Below are positions 34,899 to 48,121 of a DNA stretch of 64,000 nt, in pieces. This DNA comes from Rhizobiaceae bacterium (lineage in GTDB: Bacteria > Pseudomonadota > Alphaproteobacteria > Rhizobiales > Rhizobiaceae), in the NCBI GenBank assembly GCA_023953835.1, contig JAMLJB010000001.1:1426001-1490000 (forward strand), read 5' to 3'. Below the pieces are notes generated by a model. That model worked only from the letters and a program-made list of their open reading frames with translations, was not told the origin of the DNA and did no database searches. Position numbers and translations under genes: made by a program. The stretch's first letter is position 1, and the number at the start of each line of letters is the position of its first letter.

Positions 34899-35937
34899 CT
34901 ATCTCCACCGCAACCTGAAGCGTGAGAACAAGATGGCCGTCACCATCGTGAGGAGGGCGGTGGCGACCATCACATCGGCAATATAGCTCGGCACGCCCGC
35001 CGCTCGGCTCATGGCATCCGCGCCGACAAATATGCCCGCCACGAAAATGGCCGACAAAACGACGCCGAGCGGATTGAGCATGGCCAGCATGGCAACCACG
35101 ATGCCCGAATAGCCAAAGCCCGGCGACAGGTCGAGCGTCAGGTTTCCCTTTAGCCCCGAGACTTCCGAAAAGCCGGCGAGCGCAGCGAGGCCGCCAGAGA
35201 GCAGCGCGGTTTTCATCAGCACCGAATTGACCGGAATGCCGACAAACCGCGCGCCTTCAGGATTGTGTCCGACCGCGCGCATCTCATAGCCGAGCGTGGT
35301 TCTCTTCATTACGAACCATGTGGCGAACGCGGAAATCAGCGCAAGTATGAAGCCGAGATGCAGGCGCTTGCCCTTGATGATGCGCGGCAGTTGCGCCGCT
35401 TCGATCACCTTCTGCGATTGCGGCCAGCCAAGCCCCATCGGGTCCTTGAGCGGACCTTCCAGAAGCATGGACACGAACAGCAGCATGATGAAGTTGAGGA
35501 GCAGCGTCGTCACCACTTCGTCGACGCCGAAGCGGATTTTCAGGAAAGCCGGTCCGGCGAGCAGCAGCGCGCCCGCCAGCATCGCCGCTAGCATGATGAG
35601 CGGGATCAGGACCACAGATGGCAACGGCAGCGCGCCCGTTCCGAGCACCACGGTCACCACCGCGCCGGCGTAAAGCTGCGCCTCGGCCCCGATGTTCCAG
35701 AGCTTTGCCCGAAACGCCACGGCAATGGCAAGGCCGGTAAAAATGAGCGGAGTCGCCCGCGTCAGCGTCTCCAGCAGCGCGAACTGCGAACCGGCAGCGC
35801 CCTTTGCTACGAGATAGAAGATCGAAAAGGGCGAAGCGCCCGCCGCCAGCACCAGCAGCGAGGTCAGAACCAAAGTGACCAGAATGGCCGCCAGCGGATA
35901 GGCGAAAGTCGCGGCAAGCGAAGGAGCTGACTTCGGC

Positions 35938-35948
<11 letters not shown>
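34899..35948 (-). CDS. Nucleoside-type ABC importer permease (BmpA-system partner)
   Basis: 349-residue permease, about nine helices. LWNIGAEAQLYAGAVVTVVL near residue 85 and MRAVGHNPEGARFVGIPVN near residue 225 are typical of this group. The ATG at 35948 lies inside the end of the ATPase gene (11-base overlap); the ORF is open further but only in the shadow of that gene. It makes a heterodimer with the downstream permease. Confidence 0.92.
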
Positions 35949-37485
<1,537 letters not shown>

Positions 37486-37523
37486 GGCTTTGCCAGGCCG
37501 GGGACCCCTGAACGTTCCAAGGC

Positions 37524-38555
37524 CTAGCTCGACTTCGGCTCGCCGTCGTTGATCTCAACAGTGAAGGAACCGTCCTTGATCGCCTTTTCCTTCTCGGCGA
37601 CCTTGGCCATGACATCGGCAGGCACCTTGCCCTCGAAGGTTCCGAGCGGCGCCAGCGAGCAGCCGCCGTGCTTCATGAAGGAATAGACGCCATAGTCCTC
37701 GGCCTTGAAAGTTCCAGCCTTCACTTCGGCGACGGCCTTGTCCAGCGTCGGCTCGAAATGCCAGAGCGCGGAGGCGACCACCGTCTCGGGATAGTCAGCC
37801 TGTGTATCAATAACATTGCCGACAGCCAGCACCTTGCGTTCCTTGGCTGCGTCCGAAACGCCGAAGCGCTCGGCGTAGAGCAGGTCCGCGCCGCCATCGA
37901 TCTGCGCGAAGGCGGTTTCCTTGGCCTTCGGCGGATCGAACCACGATCCGATGAACGCGACCTGGAACTTCACGTCGCCCGCGCTCTCCTTCACACCCGC
38001 CATGAATGCATTCATCAGGCGGTTCACCTCGGGGATCGGATAGCCGCCGACCATGCCGATGTTCTTCGACTTGGTCATGGCCCCCGCGATCAGGCCGGTG
38101 AGGTAGGACGCATCCTGGATATAGTTGTCGAAGGTCGAGAAATTCGGTGCTGCCGCCGCGTCCGGCTTGAAGCTCGACCCCATCAGAAACGCCGTGTCCG
38201 GATAGTCCTTGGCGACGCCGCGAGCGGCTTCCTCGACGCCGAAGACCTCGCCGACGATGAGCTTGTGCCCGGCCTCGCAATATTCGCGCATGACGCGCTC
38301 ATAATCGCTGTTTGAGGTGTTCTCAGAGAACACATATTCGATGTCGCCGCGTTCCTTGGCGGCGTTCGCCGCCTTGTGGATACGGCTCACCCATTGCTGC
38401 TCGACCGGCACCGTATAGATTGCCGCAACCTTGACGGGCTCGGCTGCGAACAGCCTTGTCGGCAGCCCAACCGCTGACAGCGCCGCTCCGGCGCCAGCCG
38501 CTTTCAAGAGGTCACGACGTGACGGATACGAAAATCTGCTAGACGCATTTTTCAT
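37524..38555 (-). CDS. BMP family ABC transporter substrate-binding protein (Tat signal)
   Basis: 343-residue periplasmic binding protein of the basic membrane protein family, which bind purine nucleosides or related compounds. A twin-arginine signal is visible (SRRDLLKAAGAGAALSAVG, residues 12-30, cleavage after LFA near 37). The mature part starts VKVAAIYTVPVEQQWVSRIH. It heads the four-gene importer operon, is divergent from miaB, and GGGGAAC precedes its ATG. Tat export suggests that it folds in the cytosol first, perhaps with bound ligand. Confidence 0.93.
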   Translation of the reverse strand: MKNASSRFSYPSRRDLLKAAGAGAALSAVGLPTRLFAAEPVKVAAIYTVPVEQQWVSRIHKAANAAKERGDIEYVFSENTSNSDYERVMREYCEAGHKLIVGEVFGVEEAARGVAKDYPDTAFLMGSSFKPDAAAAPNFSTFDNYIQDASYLTGLIAGAMTKSKNIGMVGGYPIPEVNRLMNAFMAGVKESAGDVKFQVAFIGSWFDPPKAKETAFAQIDGGADLLYAERFGVSDAAKERKVLAVGNVIDTQADYPETVVASALWHFEPTLDKAVAEVKAGTFKAEDYGVYSFMKHGGCSLAPLGTFEGKVPADVMAKVAEKEKAIKDGSFTVEINDGEPKSS

Positions 38556-38738
38556 GCAAGTTCCCCTGGGTTTATGGCCGCGGTTTACACTGAGTGATTT
38601 TTTATCATTTAGTAAAACGTAAACGAACTATTCACCTTCGGCAATCTGCAATCAAGCGTCTTGCGCCACCTGCATCGCAAAAAAACATGTTGCGCTGAAA
38701 TGCTTCAACAGCACGCGGAAATAGTCTAAAGCGCGCGC

Positions 38739-40165
<1,427 letters not shown>

Positions 40166-40169
<4 letters not shown>

Positions 40170-41212
40170 GCGCTGCCGAATTGAAGCAGGTGTCGGCCCC
40201 GGGCGGGGCATCGGACCTTGCACACATTGTGCTCACCTTCGACAACAACAAGCTGGCCAGCGCGCTTTACGGCCAGTTCGACGAGAACCTGGCCCGACTT
40301 GAGCAGAAGCTGGGCGTCGACATACGGTCGCGCGGCAACCAATTGACCATCAAGGGCGATCCCGTGGCAGCCGAGCAGACGCGCCGCGCGCTCGACCATC
40401 TCTATGGAATCCTCCAGAAGGGCGCGCATATCGCCCAATCCGACGTGGATGGTGCTGTCCGCATGGCGGTCGCCGCCGATGACCAGCTCACCCTGCCGAC
40501 GCTGGAGCGCAAGGGAAAGGTGTCGGCGGCGCAGATCGCCACCCGCAAGCGCACCATCTATGCGCGCTCGCAGAACCAGGATGCCTATATGCGCGCGCTG
40601 GAGCGGTCGGAGCTTGTGTTCGGCATCGGTCCGGCTGGCACCGGCAAGACGTTTCTCGCCGTCGCCTATGCCGCCAGCCTGCTGGAGCGTGGCATGGTCG
40701 AGCGCATCATCCTGTCGCGTCCGGCGGTGGAAGCAGGGGAGCGGCTGGGGTTCCTCCCGGGCGACATGAAGGAAAAGGTCGATCCCTATCTTCGCCCGCT
40801 CTATGACGCGCTCTACGAAATGATGCCTGCGGACAAGGTGGAACGCGCAATGACTGCCGAGGTCATCGAGATCGCGCCGCTCGCCTTCATGCGCGGCCGC
40901 ACGCTCTCGAATGCCGCGGTCATACTCGACGAGGCGCAGAACACCACCTCGATGCAGATGAAGATGTTCCTGACGCGGCTTGGCGAAGGCTCCCGGATGA
41001 TCGTCACCGGCGATCCGAGCCAGATCGACCTGCCGCCCAACACGAAGTCCGGGCTCGTCGAGGCGCTTCGCATTCTCGACGGCGTGCCGGGGGCCGTGAC
41101 CGTTCGGTTCAACGACACGGATGTCGTACGCCATCCGCTCGTGGCCGAGATCGTCAAGGCCTATGACCGCGAAGGCAAGGTGGCGCGCGGACTTCCTGTC
41201 GACGAGAACTGA
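40166..41212 (+). CDS. phoH: PhoH family ATPase
   Basis: 348-residue PhoH-like protein with an N-terminal KH-like RNA-binding part and a P-loop ATPase domain: Walker [14 protein letters not shown] near residue 150 and Walker [11 protein letters not shown] near residue 255. It is thought to act in RNA metabolism together with YbeY. It starts with TTG, overlapping the miaB stop as TTGA, with GGGAGA five bases upstream. Confidence 0.95.
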
Positions 41213-41224
41213 CCGGACGTGAGC

Positions 41225-41719
41225 ATGAAACCGTCTGGCGAGCCGCACATCTCGATCGATATCGGGGTGGAGGCGGGCGACTGGCCGCCATTGGCGGAAC
41301 TCGAAGCGGTCTGCCGTCGCGCCTGCGATGCAGCGCAGGCCGAGCTTCGGCGCGAGATTCCGCCTTCCGGCACCGAAGTGAGCATCTTGTTCACGGATGA
41401 CCGCCACATCCGGACGCTCAATGCGCAGTGGCGCGGCAAGGACAAGGCGACGAACGTTCTTTCATTCCCGGCCTTTCCGCCAAGACGGGACGGCGCGCTT
41501 CCGCCCTTGCTGGGAGATATCGTCCTGGCCTGGGAAACGGTGCGGCGCGAGGCGGAAGAAGAGGCAAAGCCGTTTGAAAACCACCTCCTGCACCTTGTCG
41601 TGCATGGCTTCCTGCACCTGATCGGCTACGATCACGAGACTGATGAAGAGGCAGAAGAAATGGAAGGCCTGGAGCGGAGAACGCTAGCAAGGCTTGCCAT
41701 CCCCGACCCCTATGAATAA
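41225..41719 (+). CDS. ybeY: Endoribonuclease YbeY (rRNA maturation factor)
   Basis: Zinc-dependent RNase of 164 residues needed for 16S rRNA 3'-end maturation and ribosome quality control. The metal-binding motif H-x3-H-x5-H appears as [11 protein letters not shown] near residue 130, and NVLSFPAF is the family core. The ATG at 41225 is used; a GTG at 41219 is also in frame and gives two more residues. It sits between phoH and corC, 12 bases after phoH. Confidence 0.95.
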   Translation: MKPSGEPHISIDIGVEAGDWPPLAELEAVCRRACDAAQAELRREIPPSGTEVSILFTDDRHIRTLNAQWRGKDKATNVLSFPAFPPRRDGALPPLLGDIVLAWETVRREAEEEAKPFENHLLHLVVHGFLHLIGYDHETDEEAEEMEGLERRTLARLAIPDPYE

Positions 41720-41745
41720 TTAGGAGGTCCAAGCGACGAAAGAAA

Positions 41746-42798
41746 ATGAACGACAGAACGGATATCGCCGCGCAGCCGGAGACGGCAAGCGGCAAGGCTG
41801 AACGGACCGATGAAGGTCCGAGTAGCGGCTTAAGTCACGGGCAATCGCCGGAACGCCATTCCTTTTTCGAGAGAGTGGCCGGCCTTTTCCGGCAGCGTAA
41901 CGGCAACTCGCTACGCGAAGACCTTGCGGACGCACTTTCCGAAACCGCCCCGGAGGGGGAAGCCTTCTCTCCCGGCGAGCGAGCGATGCTCAACAATATC
42001 CTTCGCCTGCGCGAAGTACGTGTCGAGGACGTCATGGTGCCCCGCGCTGACGTAGAGGCCGTGGAGATCGGAACGACCGTCGGCGAGCTGATGAACATTT
42101 TCGAGGACAGCGGCCATTCGCGCATGCCTGTCTACGCTGAAACGCTGGATGACCCGCGCGGCATGGTTCACATTCGCGACCTGCTTGCCCACGTCACGCG
42201 CAGCGCCCGCGCAAAGAAAGGACGTGGACGCAAGCCCTCAGGCAATGCCGCGCTCGACCTTTCGACTGTGGATCTTGGCAAGACGATCGGGGAGCTCAAC
42301 CTCATCCGCACCGTGCTCTTCGTTCCGCCGTCCATGCTGGCCTCCGACCTGATGGCGCGCATGCAGACGAGCCGGACGCAGATGGCGCTGGTCATCGACG
42401 AATATGGCGGCACGGACGGGCTGGTTTCGCTCGAGGACATCGTCGAGATGGTGGTGGGAGACATCGAGGACGAGCACGACGAGGAAGAACCGCTCATCAC
42501 CAAGGCCGGCGACGGCATTTTCATCGTCGATGCGAAGGCCGAAATCGAGGATGTCGCAAAGGCCGTGGGCGGCGATTTCGCGCCCGGCGAGCATGGCGAA
42601 TATGTCGATACGATCGGCGGCATGATTTTCAACGCGCTCGGGCGCGTGCCCGCGCGCGGCGAGGTCGTCCAGCCCATTCCAGGCTATGAATTCCACGTTC
42701 TCGATGCCGACCCGCGCCGCGTCAAGCGCGTGCGCATCGTGCAAAGCCAGAAGGGCGACCGTCGCCGTCGCGCCGCGCCCAAGGCCGAGCAGGAGTAA
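41746..42798 (+). CDS. Hemolysin/CorC family protein with two CBS domains
   Basis: 350-residue cytosolic protein: a charged N-terminal tail, two CBS domains (residues about 85-215, with VMVPRADVEAVEIGTTVGEL) and a C-terminal CorC/HlyC transporter-associated domain. There is no DUF21 membrane domain. Proteins of this class (TlyC, CorC) are linked to magnesium and cobalt homeostasis. A strong AGGAGG (41722-41727) lies 18 bases before the ATG, too far for normal use, and there is no alternative start in frame between them. Confidence 0.92.
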   Translation: MNDRTDIAAQPETASGKAERTDEGPSSGLSHGQSPERHSFFERVAGLFRQRNGNSLREDLADALSETAPEGEAFSPGERAMLNNILRLREVRVEDVMVPRADVEAVEIGTTVGELMNIFEDSGHSRMPVYAETLDDPRGMVHIRDLLAHVTRSARAKKGRGRKPSGNAALDLSTVDLGKTIGELNLIRTVLFVPPSMLASDLMARMQTSRTQMALVIDEYGGTDGLVSLEDIVEMVVGDIEDEHDEEEPLITKAGDGIFIVDAKAEIEDVAKAVGGDFAPGEHGEYVDTIGGMIFNALGRVPARGEVVQPIPGYEFHVLDADPRRVKRVRIVQSQKGDRRRRAAPKAEQE

Positions 42799-42800
42799 AT

Positions 42801-42819
42801 GCTCCCCTTTTTGGGGAGC
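42801..42819 (+). terminator. Stem-loop after the CorC-like gene
   Basis: GCTCCCC and GGGGAGC form a 7-bp stem with loop TTTTT, three bases after the stop codon. No T-run follows, so complete termination is doubtful; lnt begins 91 bases later and may be read through. Confidence 0.5.
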
Positions 42820-42910
42820 CGGGAGAAACCGGGCAAGCCAAGGAATGTTTGGCCCCCGCCCTTCGGCCTGATACACCTCTAGGCCGGTGATTCGAGGGAA
42901 CCCGGACTTT

Positions 42911-44488
42911 ATGAACCGACTGGCGGGCAACATTGTCCTATTGTCCGGCGGGAAGCGTACGCTCGCAGCGGTGCTTGCGGGCGCTTTTGCGGTTCTCACG
43001 CAGGCGCCATTCGATTTCGTGCTTGCCGGATTCATTTCCTACCCGCTTCTGGTCTGGTTGCTGGACGGCGCGGTGCCTCCCGTGTCCGCTGGCCCGGTCG
43101 CACGGTTGAAGCCGGCGTTCGCCGTGGGCTGGTGGTTCGGCTTCGGCTATTTCCTCGCCGGGCTCTGGTGGGTGGGCGGCGCGGTCATGGTCGAGAGCCA
43201 GACCTATGCATGGGCGCTCCCCTTCGCGATCGTCGGCCTGCCGCTGATATTGTCTCTCTACTTCGGCGCGGCTGCCGCACTTGCCCGCCTGCTCTGGACG
43301 GATGGAATCGGGCGCATCGCAGCGCTTGCCTTTTCCTTTGCCCTTGCCGAATGGCTGCGCGAGACGCTGTTGACCGGATTTCCGTGGAATCCGGTCGGTT
43401 TCGGGCTGATGCCGGTACCGCTGCTCATGCAGAGCGTGGGCGTCGTCGGCATGATCGGCATGAATGCGCTGGCTGTTTTCGTGTTTGCCATGCCCGCCCT
43501 GCTTTCAGGACGCAGGCACAGGGCCGTCGGCGCGATTCTGGCGGTCGCGCTTCTCGCGGCGCATGTCGGATATGGATTCCATGCCCTTTCGCAGCCGGAC
43601 GTTCCGGGATCGCCGCTGAATGTGCGCATCGTGCAGCCCAATATCGACCTGACCGAAAAATGGGATGAATCGGTGCGCGATCGCATCTTCAATTCCGAAA
43701 TCGCGCTATCCCGGCAGGCGCCTGCTGCTGGCAAGCCGAAGCCCACGCTCATCGTCTGGCCGGAGACGTCGATACCTTTCCTGTTCCAGGAACACCCGGA
43801 CGGCCTGCGCATGCTGGGTGAGATGCTGGATCAGGGACAGTTGCTGCTCGCCGGTATCGCGCGAACCGAAGGCGGCGGGGATTCGACGCTCTATTACAAT
43901 TCGATCGTTGCAATCAGCGACAAGGGCGAGATCGTCGACGCCGTCGACAAGGTTCACCTTGTCCCCTTTGGCGAATATGTCCCGTTCGAGGATTTCTTCG
44001 AGCAGATCGGTATCAATCGGTTCGTTTCCGGCCCGATGAATTTCGTCGCAGGCGCGAACAGGCACCCGCTGTCGATCCTCGGAGGTTTCAGCGCGCTTCC
44101 CTTCATCTGCTACGAAGTCATCTTTCCCGACCTGATGATAAATCCCGCGCCTGCGAAGAGCTTCGTGCTCAATGTCACGAATGATGCATGGTTCGGAAAC
44201 ACGCCCGGACCCTATCAGCACCTGCGTCAGGCTCAGGTTCGGGCGGTCGAAACCGGACTGCCTGTCGTGCGTGCGGCCAATACCGGCATTTCCGCCTTTA
44301 TAGACGACAGGGGTCGCGTGCTCGACGCGCTCGCCATAAACAGTCAGGGCGCGCTCGACGCCCAGCTTAACATTCCGGCGCAAAGTCCAGCCAACGCCCG
44401 GCGGCAGCAAATGACCGGAGCCGGCATCGCGATTGCGCTTGCTCTGCTGGCGGCAATACTGGCGCTATACCGCAAAATCAAAAATTGA
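42911..44488 (+). CDS. lnt: Apolipoprotein N-acyltransferase
   Basis: Inner-membrane enzyme of 525 residues that adds the third acyl chain to lipoproteins. Seven to eight hydrophobic helices fill the first 210 residues. The nitrilase-like domain has the catalytic triad: E in VWPETSIPFLF, K in DKVHLVPFGEY and C in FICYEVIFPD. ATG 42911 gives the usual N-terminus; an upstream GTG (42887) is in frame. It belongs to the conserved rhizobial run. Confidence 0.96.
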   Translation: MNRLAGNIVLLSGGKRTLAAVLAGAFAVLTQAPFDFVLAGFISYPLLVWLLDGAVPPVSAGPVARLKPAFAVGWWFGFGYFLAGLWWVGGAVMVESQTYAWALPFAIVGLPLILSLYFGAAAALARLLWTDGIGRIAALAFSFALAEWLRETLLTGFPWNPVGFGLMPVPLLMQSVGVVGMIGMNALAVFVFAMPALLSGRRHRAVGAILAVALLAAHVGYGFHALSQPDVPGSPLNVRIVQPNIDLTEKWDESVRDRIFNSEIALSRQAPAAGKPKPTLIVWPETSIPFLFQEHPDGLRMLGEMLDQGQLLLAGIARTEGGGDSTLYYNSIVAISDKGEIVDAVDKVHLVPFGEYVPFEDFFEQIGINRFVSGPMNFVAGANRHPLSILGGFSALPFICYEVIFPDLMINPAPAKSFVLNVTNDAWFGNTPGPYQHLRQAQVRAVETGLPVVRAANTGISAFIDDRGRVLDALAINSQGALDAQLNIPAQSPANARRQQMTGAGIAIALALLAAILALYRKIKN

Positions 44489-44597
44489 CTGTTTGCTAAT
44501 TTAGATGTAGCGCATGCACCACGGGGCACGGGCTGGTTGCAAGCATTATTCCTGCATCCGGTAGGTGCATATTCTTTGTATTCTTCTGGGGCTACCA

Positions 44598-45017
44598 ATG
44601 GGTGAAAACAAGAAGAAGGCCAATCCTATCGACATTCATGTCGGGAGTCGTATTCGTCTTCGCAGAAATATGATGGGTATGAGCCAGGAACGTCTTGGTG
44701 AAAGGCTTGGCATCACGTTTCAACAGGTTCAGAAATACGAAAAAGGTACAAATCGCGTCGGGGCCAGCCGGTTGCAGGCCATCTCGAATATTCTCGGCGC
44801 GCCTGTTTCCTTTTTCTTCGAGGACGCCAATGGTGCCGAACCTGCACGAAACGGCTTTGCCGAACCCGACAAGGCTTTTTCGCTGATGGAGTTCTGCACA
44901 AGCACGGAAGGGCTTCAGCTCAATCGGGCCTATATCGCCATTGACGACATCAAGGTGCGTCGCCGCGTGCTCGATCTCGTCAAGGCGCTGAGCACGGGCG
45001 CAAGCGCGGAAGTCTGA
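44598..45017 (+). CDS. XRE/Cro-type helix-turn-helix regulator
   Basis: 139-residue regulator: a basic N-terminal tail, an XRE helix-turn-helix (residues 15-70, with MSQERLGERLGITFQQVQKY) and a C-terminal part, DDIKVRRRVLDLVKALS. This small regulator between lnt and metK is conserved in rhizobia. Targets are unknown. It has its own 109-base upstream gap after lnt. It is followed by a terminator-like hairpin in the metK leader. Confidence 0.93.
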   Translation: MGENKKKANPIDIHVGSRIRLRRNMMGMSQERLGERLGITFQQVQKYEKGTNRVGASRLQAISNILGAPVSFFFEDANGAEPARNGFAEPDKAFSLMEFCTSTEGLQLNRAYIAIDDIKVRRRVLDLVKALSTGASAEV

Positions 45018-45050
45018 TTTGCATTTTCCGGCCTCGTAGAACGGCGTTTG

Positions 45051-45079
45051 CTTGACGCTGCCATAAGGGAAAGCTAACA
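45051..45079 (+). promoter_or_regulatory. Promoter of metK
   Basis: CTTGAC (45051-45056), a 17-base spacer, then CTAACA (45074-45079) match the rhizobial sigma-70 pattern well in the -35 box and half of the -10 box. The predicted RNA start, near 45086, falls directly at the foot of the hairpin at 45087. Confidence 0.6.
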
Positions 45080-45086
45080 GGACGCC

Positions 45087-45113
45087 ACCGGCTGGGGGCC
45101 GGTTTTTCTTTCT
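45087..45113 (+). terminator. Intrinsic terminator-like hairpin just upstream of metK
   Basis: ACCGGC and GCCGGT form a 6-bp GC-rich stem with loop TGGGG, followed by TTTTTCTTTCT. It would end transcripts of the XRE gene or, in RNA from the metK promoter, lie at the extreme 5' end. The metK ribosome site AAAGGG begins at the next base (45114). Confidence 0.75.
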
Positions 45114-45125
45114 AAAGGGCAACCT

Positions 45126-46388
45126 GTGCGCAACGACTATCTCTTCACCAGCGAATCCGTATCCGAAGGCCATCCCGACAAGGTTTGCGACCGCATATCG
45201 GACGAAATTGTCGACCTCGTTTACCGTGAAGCGCGAAAAACCGGCATGGACCCGTGGAAGGTGCGCGTCGCATGCGAAACGCTGGCCACCACCAACAGGG
45301 TCATCATCGCGGGCGAGGTTCGAGTTCCCGAAACGCTGCTCAAGAAGGACAAGGACGGAAATATCCTCAAGGACAGTTCCGGCCATCCCGTGGTGAACCC
45401 TTCCAAGTTCAAGTCCGTGGCGCGCAAGGCGATCAAGGCCATCGGCTACGAGCAATCCGGCTTTCATTGGAAGACCGCAAAGATCGACGTGCTGCTGCAC
45501 GGCCAGTCGCCGGATATCGGGCAGGGTGTCGATAACGCCGCCGACCGGCAGGGCGAGGAGGGTGCGGGCGATCAGGGCATCATGTTCGGTTATGCCTGCC
45601 GCGAAACGCCTGACCTGATGCCTGCGCCGATCTATTACAGCCACAAGATTCTTGAAAAGCTCGCCGAGGCCCGTCACGCTGGCAAGGGCGACGTGGGAAA
45701 GCTCGGTCCCGATGCCAAGAGCCAGGTGACCGTTCGCTATGCGGGTGGACAAGCCGCCGAGGTCACCCAGATCGTTCTGTCCACTCAGCATCTCGACGAA
45801 AGCTGGGACTCCAGGAAAGTCCGGCAGGTGGTGGAGCCCTATATCCGTGAAGCGCTCGGCGATCTCAAGATCGCCGCCGATTGCAACTGGTACATCAATC
45901 CGACCGGCAAGTTCGTCATCGGAGGGCCGGACGGCGACGCGGGCCTGACGGGGCGCAAGATCATCGTCGACACCTATGGCGGCGCGGCTCCGCACGGCGG
46001 CGGCGCTTTTTCGGGCAAGGACACGACGAAGGTCGACCGTTCCGCCGCCTATGCCGCGCGCTACCTCGCCAAGAACGTGGTCGCCGCAGGCATTGCCGAC
46101 CGCTGCACAATCCAGCTTTCCTATGCCATCGGCGTCGCGCAGCCGCTGTCGGTCTATGTCGATCTTCACGGCACCGGAAAGGTTCCCGAGGACAAGCTCG
46201 AAAGCGCGCTGCGGCAGGTCATGGACCTTTCGCCGAGCGGCATCCGGCGGCACCTCGACCTCAACAAGCCCATCTATGCGAGGACGACCGCCTACGGACA
46301 TTTCGGACGCAAGCCGGGTCGTGACGGTTCGTTCTCCTGGGAAAAGACCGACCTGACCGGCGCGCTGAAGAAGGCGCTCGCCGCCTGA
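45126..46388 (+). CDS. metK: S-adenosylmethionine synthetase
   Basis: Cytosolic enzyme making SAM from methionine and ATP, 420 residues. Signature motifs [12 protein letters not shown] (near residue 145) and GGGAFSGKD (near residue 295) are intact, and the N-terminus has [16 protein letters not shown]. It starts with GTG, with AAAGGG six bases upstream. It is longer than E. coli MetK (384) because of an extra stretch around residues 60-100, as in other alphaproteobacteria. trmB follows 11 bases later. Confidence 0.97.
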   Translation: MRNDYLFTSESVSEGHPDKVCDRISDEIVDLVYREARKTGMDPWKVRVACETLATTNRVIIAGEVRVPETLLKKDKDGNILKDSSGHPVVNPSKFKSVARKAIKAIGYEQSGFHWKTAKIDVLLHGQSPDIGQGVDNAADRQGEEGAGDQGIMFGYACRETPDLMPAPIYYSHKILEKLAEARHAGKGDVGKLGPDAKSQVTVRYAGGQAAEVTQIVLSTQHLDESWDSRKVRQVVEPYIREALGDLKIAADCNWYINPTGKFVIGGPDGDAGLTGRKIIVDTYGGAAPHGGGAFSGKDTTKVDRSAAYAARYLAKNVVAAGIADRCTIQLSYAIGVAQPLSVYVDLHGTGKVPEDKLESALRQVMDLSPSGIRRHLDLNKPIYARTTAYGHFGRKPGRDGSFSWEKTDLTGALKKALAA

Positions 46389-46399
46389 CGTGCCGCACA

Positions 46400-47122
46400 A
46401 TGGCGTCAGATAGCGGCCCGTCCCCAAAGGGTGCGTTTTTCGGGCGAAGGCGCGGGCGACCCTTGCGCCAAAGCCAGGAAGCTGCCTTCGAGGCCGCGCG
46501 TGACAGCTATGCTCTCGACCTGACCCGGCCCGCTCCCACCAATTTATCCGACCTGTTTCAGGCGCCGGTTCGGGACGTGCGGCTGGAAATCGGTTTTGGC
46601 GGGGGCGAGCACCTGCTTTTTCGCGCACGGGAAAATCCGACCGTCGGTTTCATCGGGGTGGAGCCGTTCATCAACGGAATGGCAAAGGTCACGGCCTCGC
46701 TTGCCGGCCACCCCCTCGACAATGTGCGACTCTATGGCGAGGACGCCATTCATGTGCTCGACTGGCTGCCGCTCTCGTCGCTGGCCGGCGTCGACCTGTT
46801 CTATCCCGACCCATGGCCCAAGAAGAAGCACTGGAAACGGCGTTTCGTAAGCCAGCCGAATCTCGACCGTATCTGGCGGGTGCTCAAGCCGGGTGGACTA
46901 TTCCGATTTGCCTCGGATATCGATCACTATGTGAACTGGACGCTCCTGGAGTGCCGGAAGCACGGCGGATTCGAGTGGCTGGCGCAGGATGCAAACGACT
47001 GGCGCAAGCCCTATGACGGATGGCCCGGCACGCGATACGAGGCCAAGGCGCTGCGCGAGGGAAGGACGCCCGCCTATTTGAGCTTTGCGCGGAGCGCGGC
47101 GAAAGGCGCTCTCCGTGGCTAG
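46400..47122 (+). CDS. trmB: tRNA (guanine-N7)-methyltransferase
   Basis: SAM-dependent enzyme of 240 residues methylating G46 of tRNAs. SAM-binding motif [12 protein letters not shown] lies near residue 62, and the family signature [13 protein letters not shown] near residue 138. An N-terminal basic extension is usual. It follows metK by 11 bases, so the SAM producer and a SAM user share a transcript. The tctC gene starts 54 bases later with its own strong ribosome site. Confidence 0.96.
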   Translation: MASDSGPSPKGAFFGRRRGRPLRQSQEAAFEAARDSYALDLTRPAPTNLSDLFQAPVRDVRLEIGFGGGEHLLFRARENPTVGFIGVEPFINGMAKVTASLAGHPLDNVRLYGEDAIHVLDWLPLSSLAGVDLFYPDPWPKKKHWKRRFVSQPNLDRIWRVLKPGGLFRFASDIDHYVNWTLLECRKHGGFEWLAQDANDWRKPYDGWPGTRYEAKALREGRTPAYLSFARSAAKGALRG

Positions 47123-47176
47123 AAATATGAGAATTGCTGAGTCATAGTCGGCTTCAGTACCTAGGGAGGAAAATCA

Positions 47177-48121
47177 GTGAAGCAGTATATTCTGGCTACC
47201 GTTCTGGCCGGCGCAATCGCCGTGCCGGCATTTGCGGCGGACTACAAGATCATGGCCCCCGCCGCGCCCGGAGGCGGCTGGGACCAGACCGCGCGCTCCA
47301 TGCAGTCGGCCCTTCAGGATGAGAGCATTTCCGGCAGCGTGCAGGTCACGAACGTGCCGGGCGCGGGTGGCACCATCGGCCTGGCGCAATTCGTCAACCA
47401 GACCAATGGCGACCCGACGCAGCTCATCGTCGGCGGTTACGTCATGGTGGGCGCGATCCTGACCAACAACTCGCCGGTGACGCTCGATCAGGTCACTCCG
47501 ATTGCCCGGCTAACGGGCGAGTATGAAGCAATCGTGGTTCCGGCTGCGTCCGACATCAAGGACATGGCGGGGCTTGTCGAGAAGTTGAAAGCTGATCCGG
47601 GCTCCGTGTCCTGGGGCGGCGGATCGGCAGGCGGCACGGATCACATCACCGCCGGGTTGATCGCCAAGGCTGCTGGCGTCGATCCGACCAAGGTCAACTA
47701 CATCGCCTTTTCCGGCGGCGGAGAGGCGCTCGCGGCCATTCTCGGCAATCAGGTCACCGTCGGCATCTCCGGCTATGGCGAGTTCGCTGAGCAGGTGAAG
47801 GCCGGCACGCTGCGCGTCATTGGCATTTCGAGCGACGAACGCGTACCCGGCATCGACGCGCCGACCTTCAAGGAAGGCGGGGTGGATGTGTCGATCCAGA
47901 ACTGGCGCATGGTTGCCGCCGCGCCCGGCATCACGGACGAGCAGAAAGCGGCAATTACAGCCGACATCGAGAAGATGAATGCATCCGCCACCTGGCAGAA
48001 GACCCTGGCCGACAAGGGCTGGGCGAACACCTGGCTCGCAGGTGACGCCTTTGCCGATCAGCTCAAGAAGGACGTCGCCTCCACCACCGACATTCTGAAA
48101 GATATCGGTCTGGTGAAATGA
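47177..48121 (+). CDS. tctC: Tripartite tricarboxylate transporter substrate-binding protein
   Basis: Periplasmic binding protein of 314 residues of the TctC/Bug family, which bind citrate and other carboxylates. Signal peptide [20 protein letters not shown] with cleavage before ADYKIMAP. The typical [14 protein letters not shown] loop is at residues 29-42 and a second ligand loop is at [12 protein letters not shown]. It starts with GTG after GGGAGGA. The stop overlaps the tctB start (ATGA). Confidence 0.94.
   Translation: MKQYILATVLAGAIAVPAFAADYKIMAPAAPGGGWDQTARSMQSALQDESISGSVQVTNVPGAGGTIGLAQFVNQTNGDPTQLIVGGYVMVGAILTNNSPVTLDQVTPIARLTGEYEAIVVPAASDIKDMAGLVEKLKADPGSVSWGGGSAGGTDHITAGLIAKAAGVDPTKVNYIAFSGGGEALAAILGNQVTVGISGYGEFAEQVKAGTLRVIGISSDERVPGIDAPTFKEGGVDVSIQNWRMVAAAPGITDEQKAAITADIEKMNASATWQKTLADKGWANTWLAGDAFADQLKKDVASTTDILKDIGLVK

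Noticed and set aside
44485..44508. Promoter before the XRE regulator (TTGACT near 44485)
   Set aside because: No acceptable -10 box at 16-18 bases spacing; the match looks accidental.
45018..45125. SAM riboswitch upstream of metK
   Set aside because: Only a simple terminator hairpin is readable; I could not fit the conserved cores of SAM-II or SAM/SAH aptamers. A covariance model search would decide.
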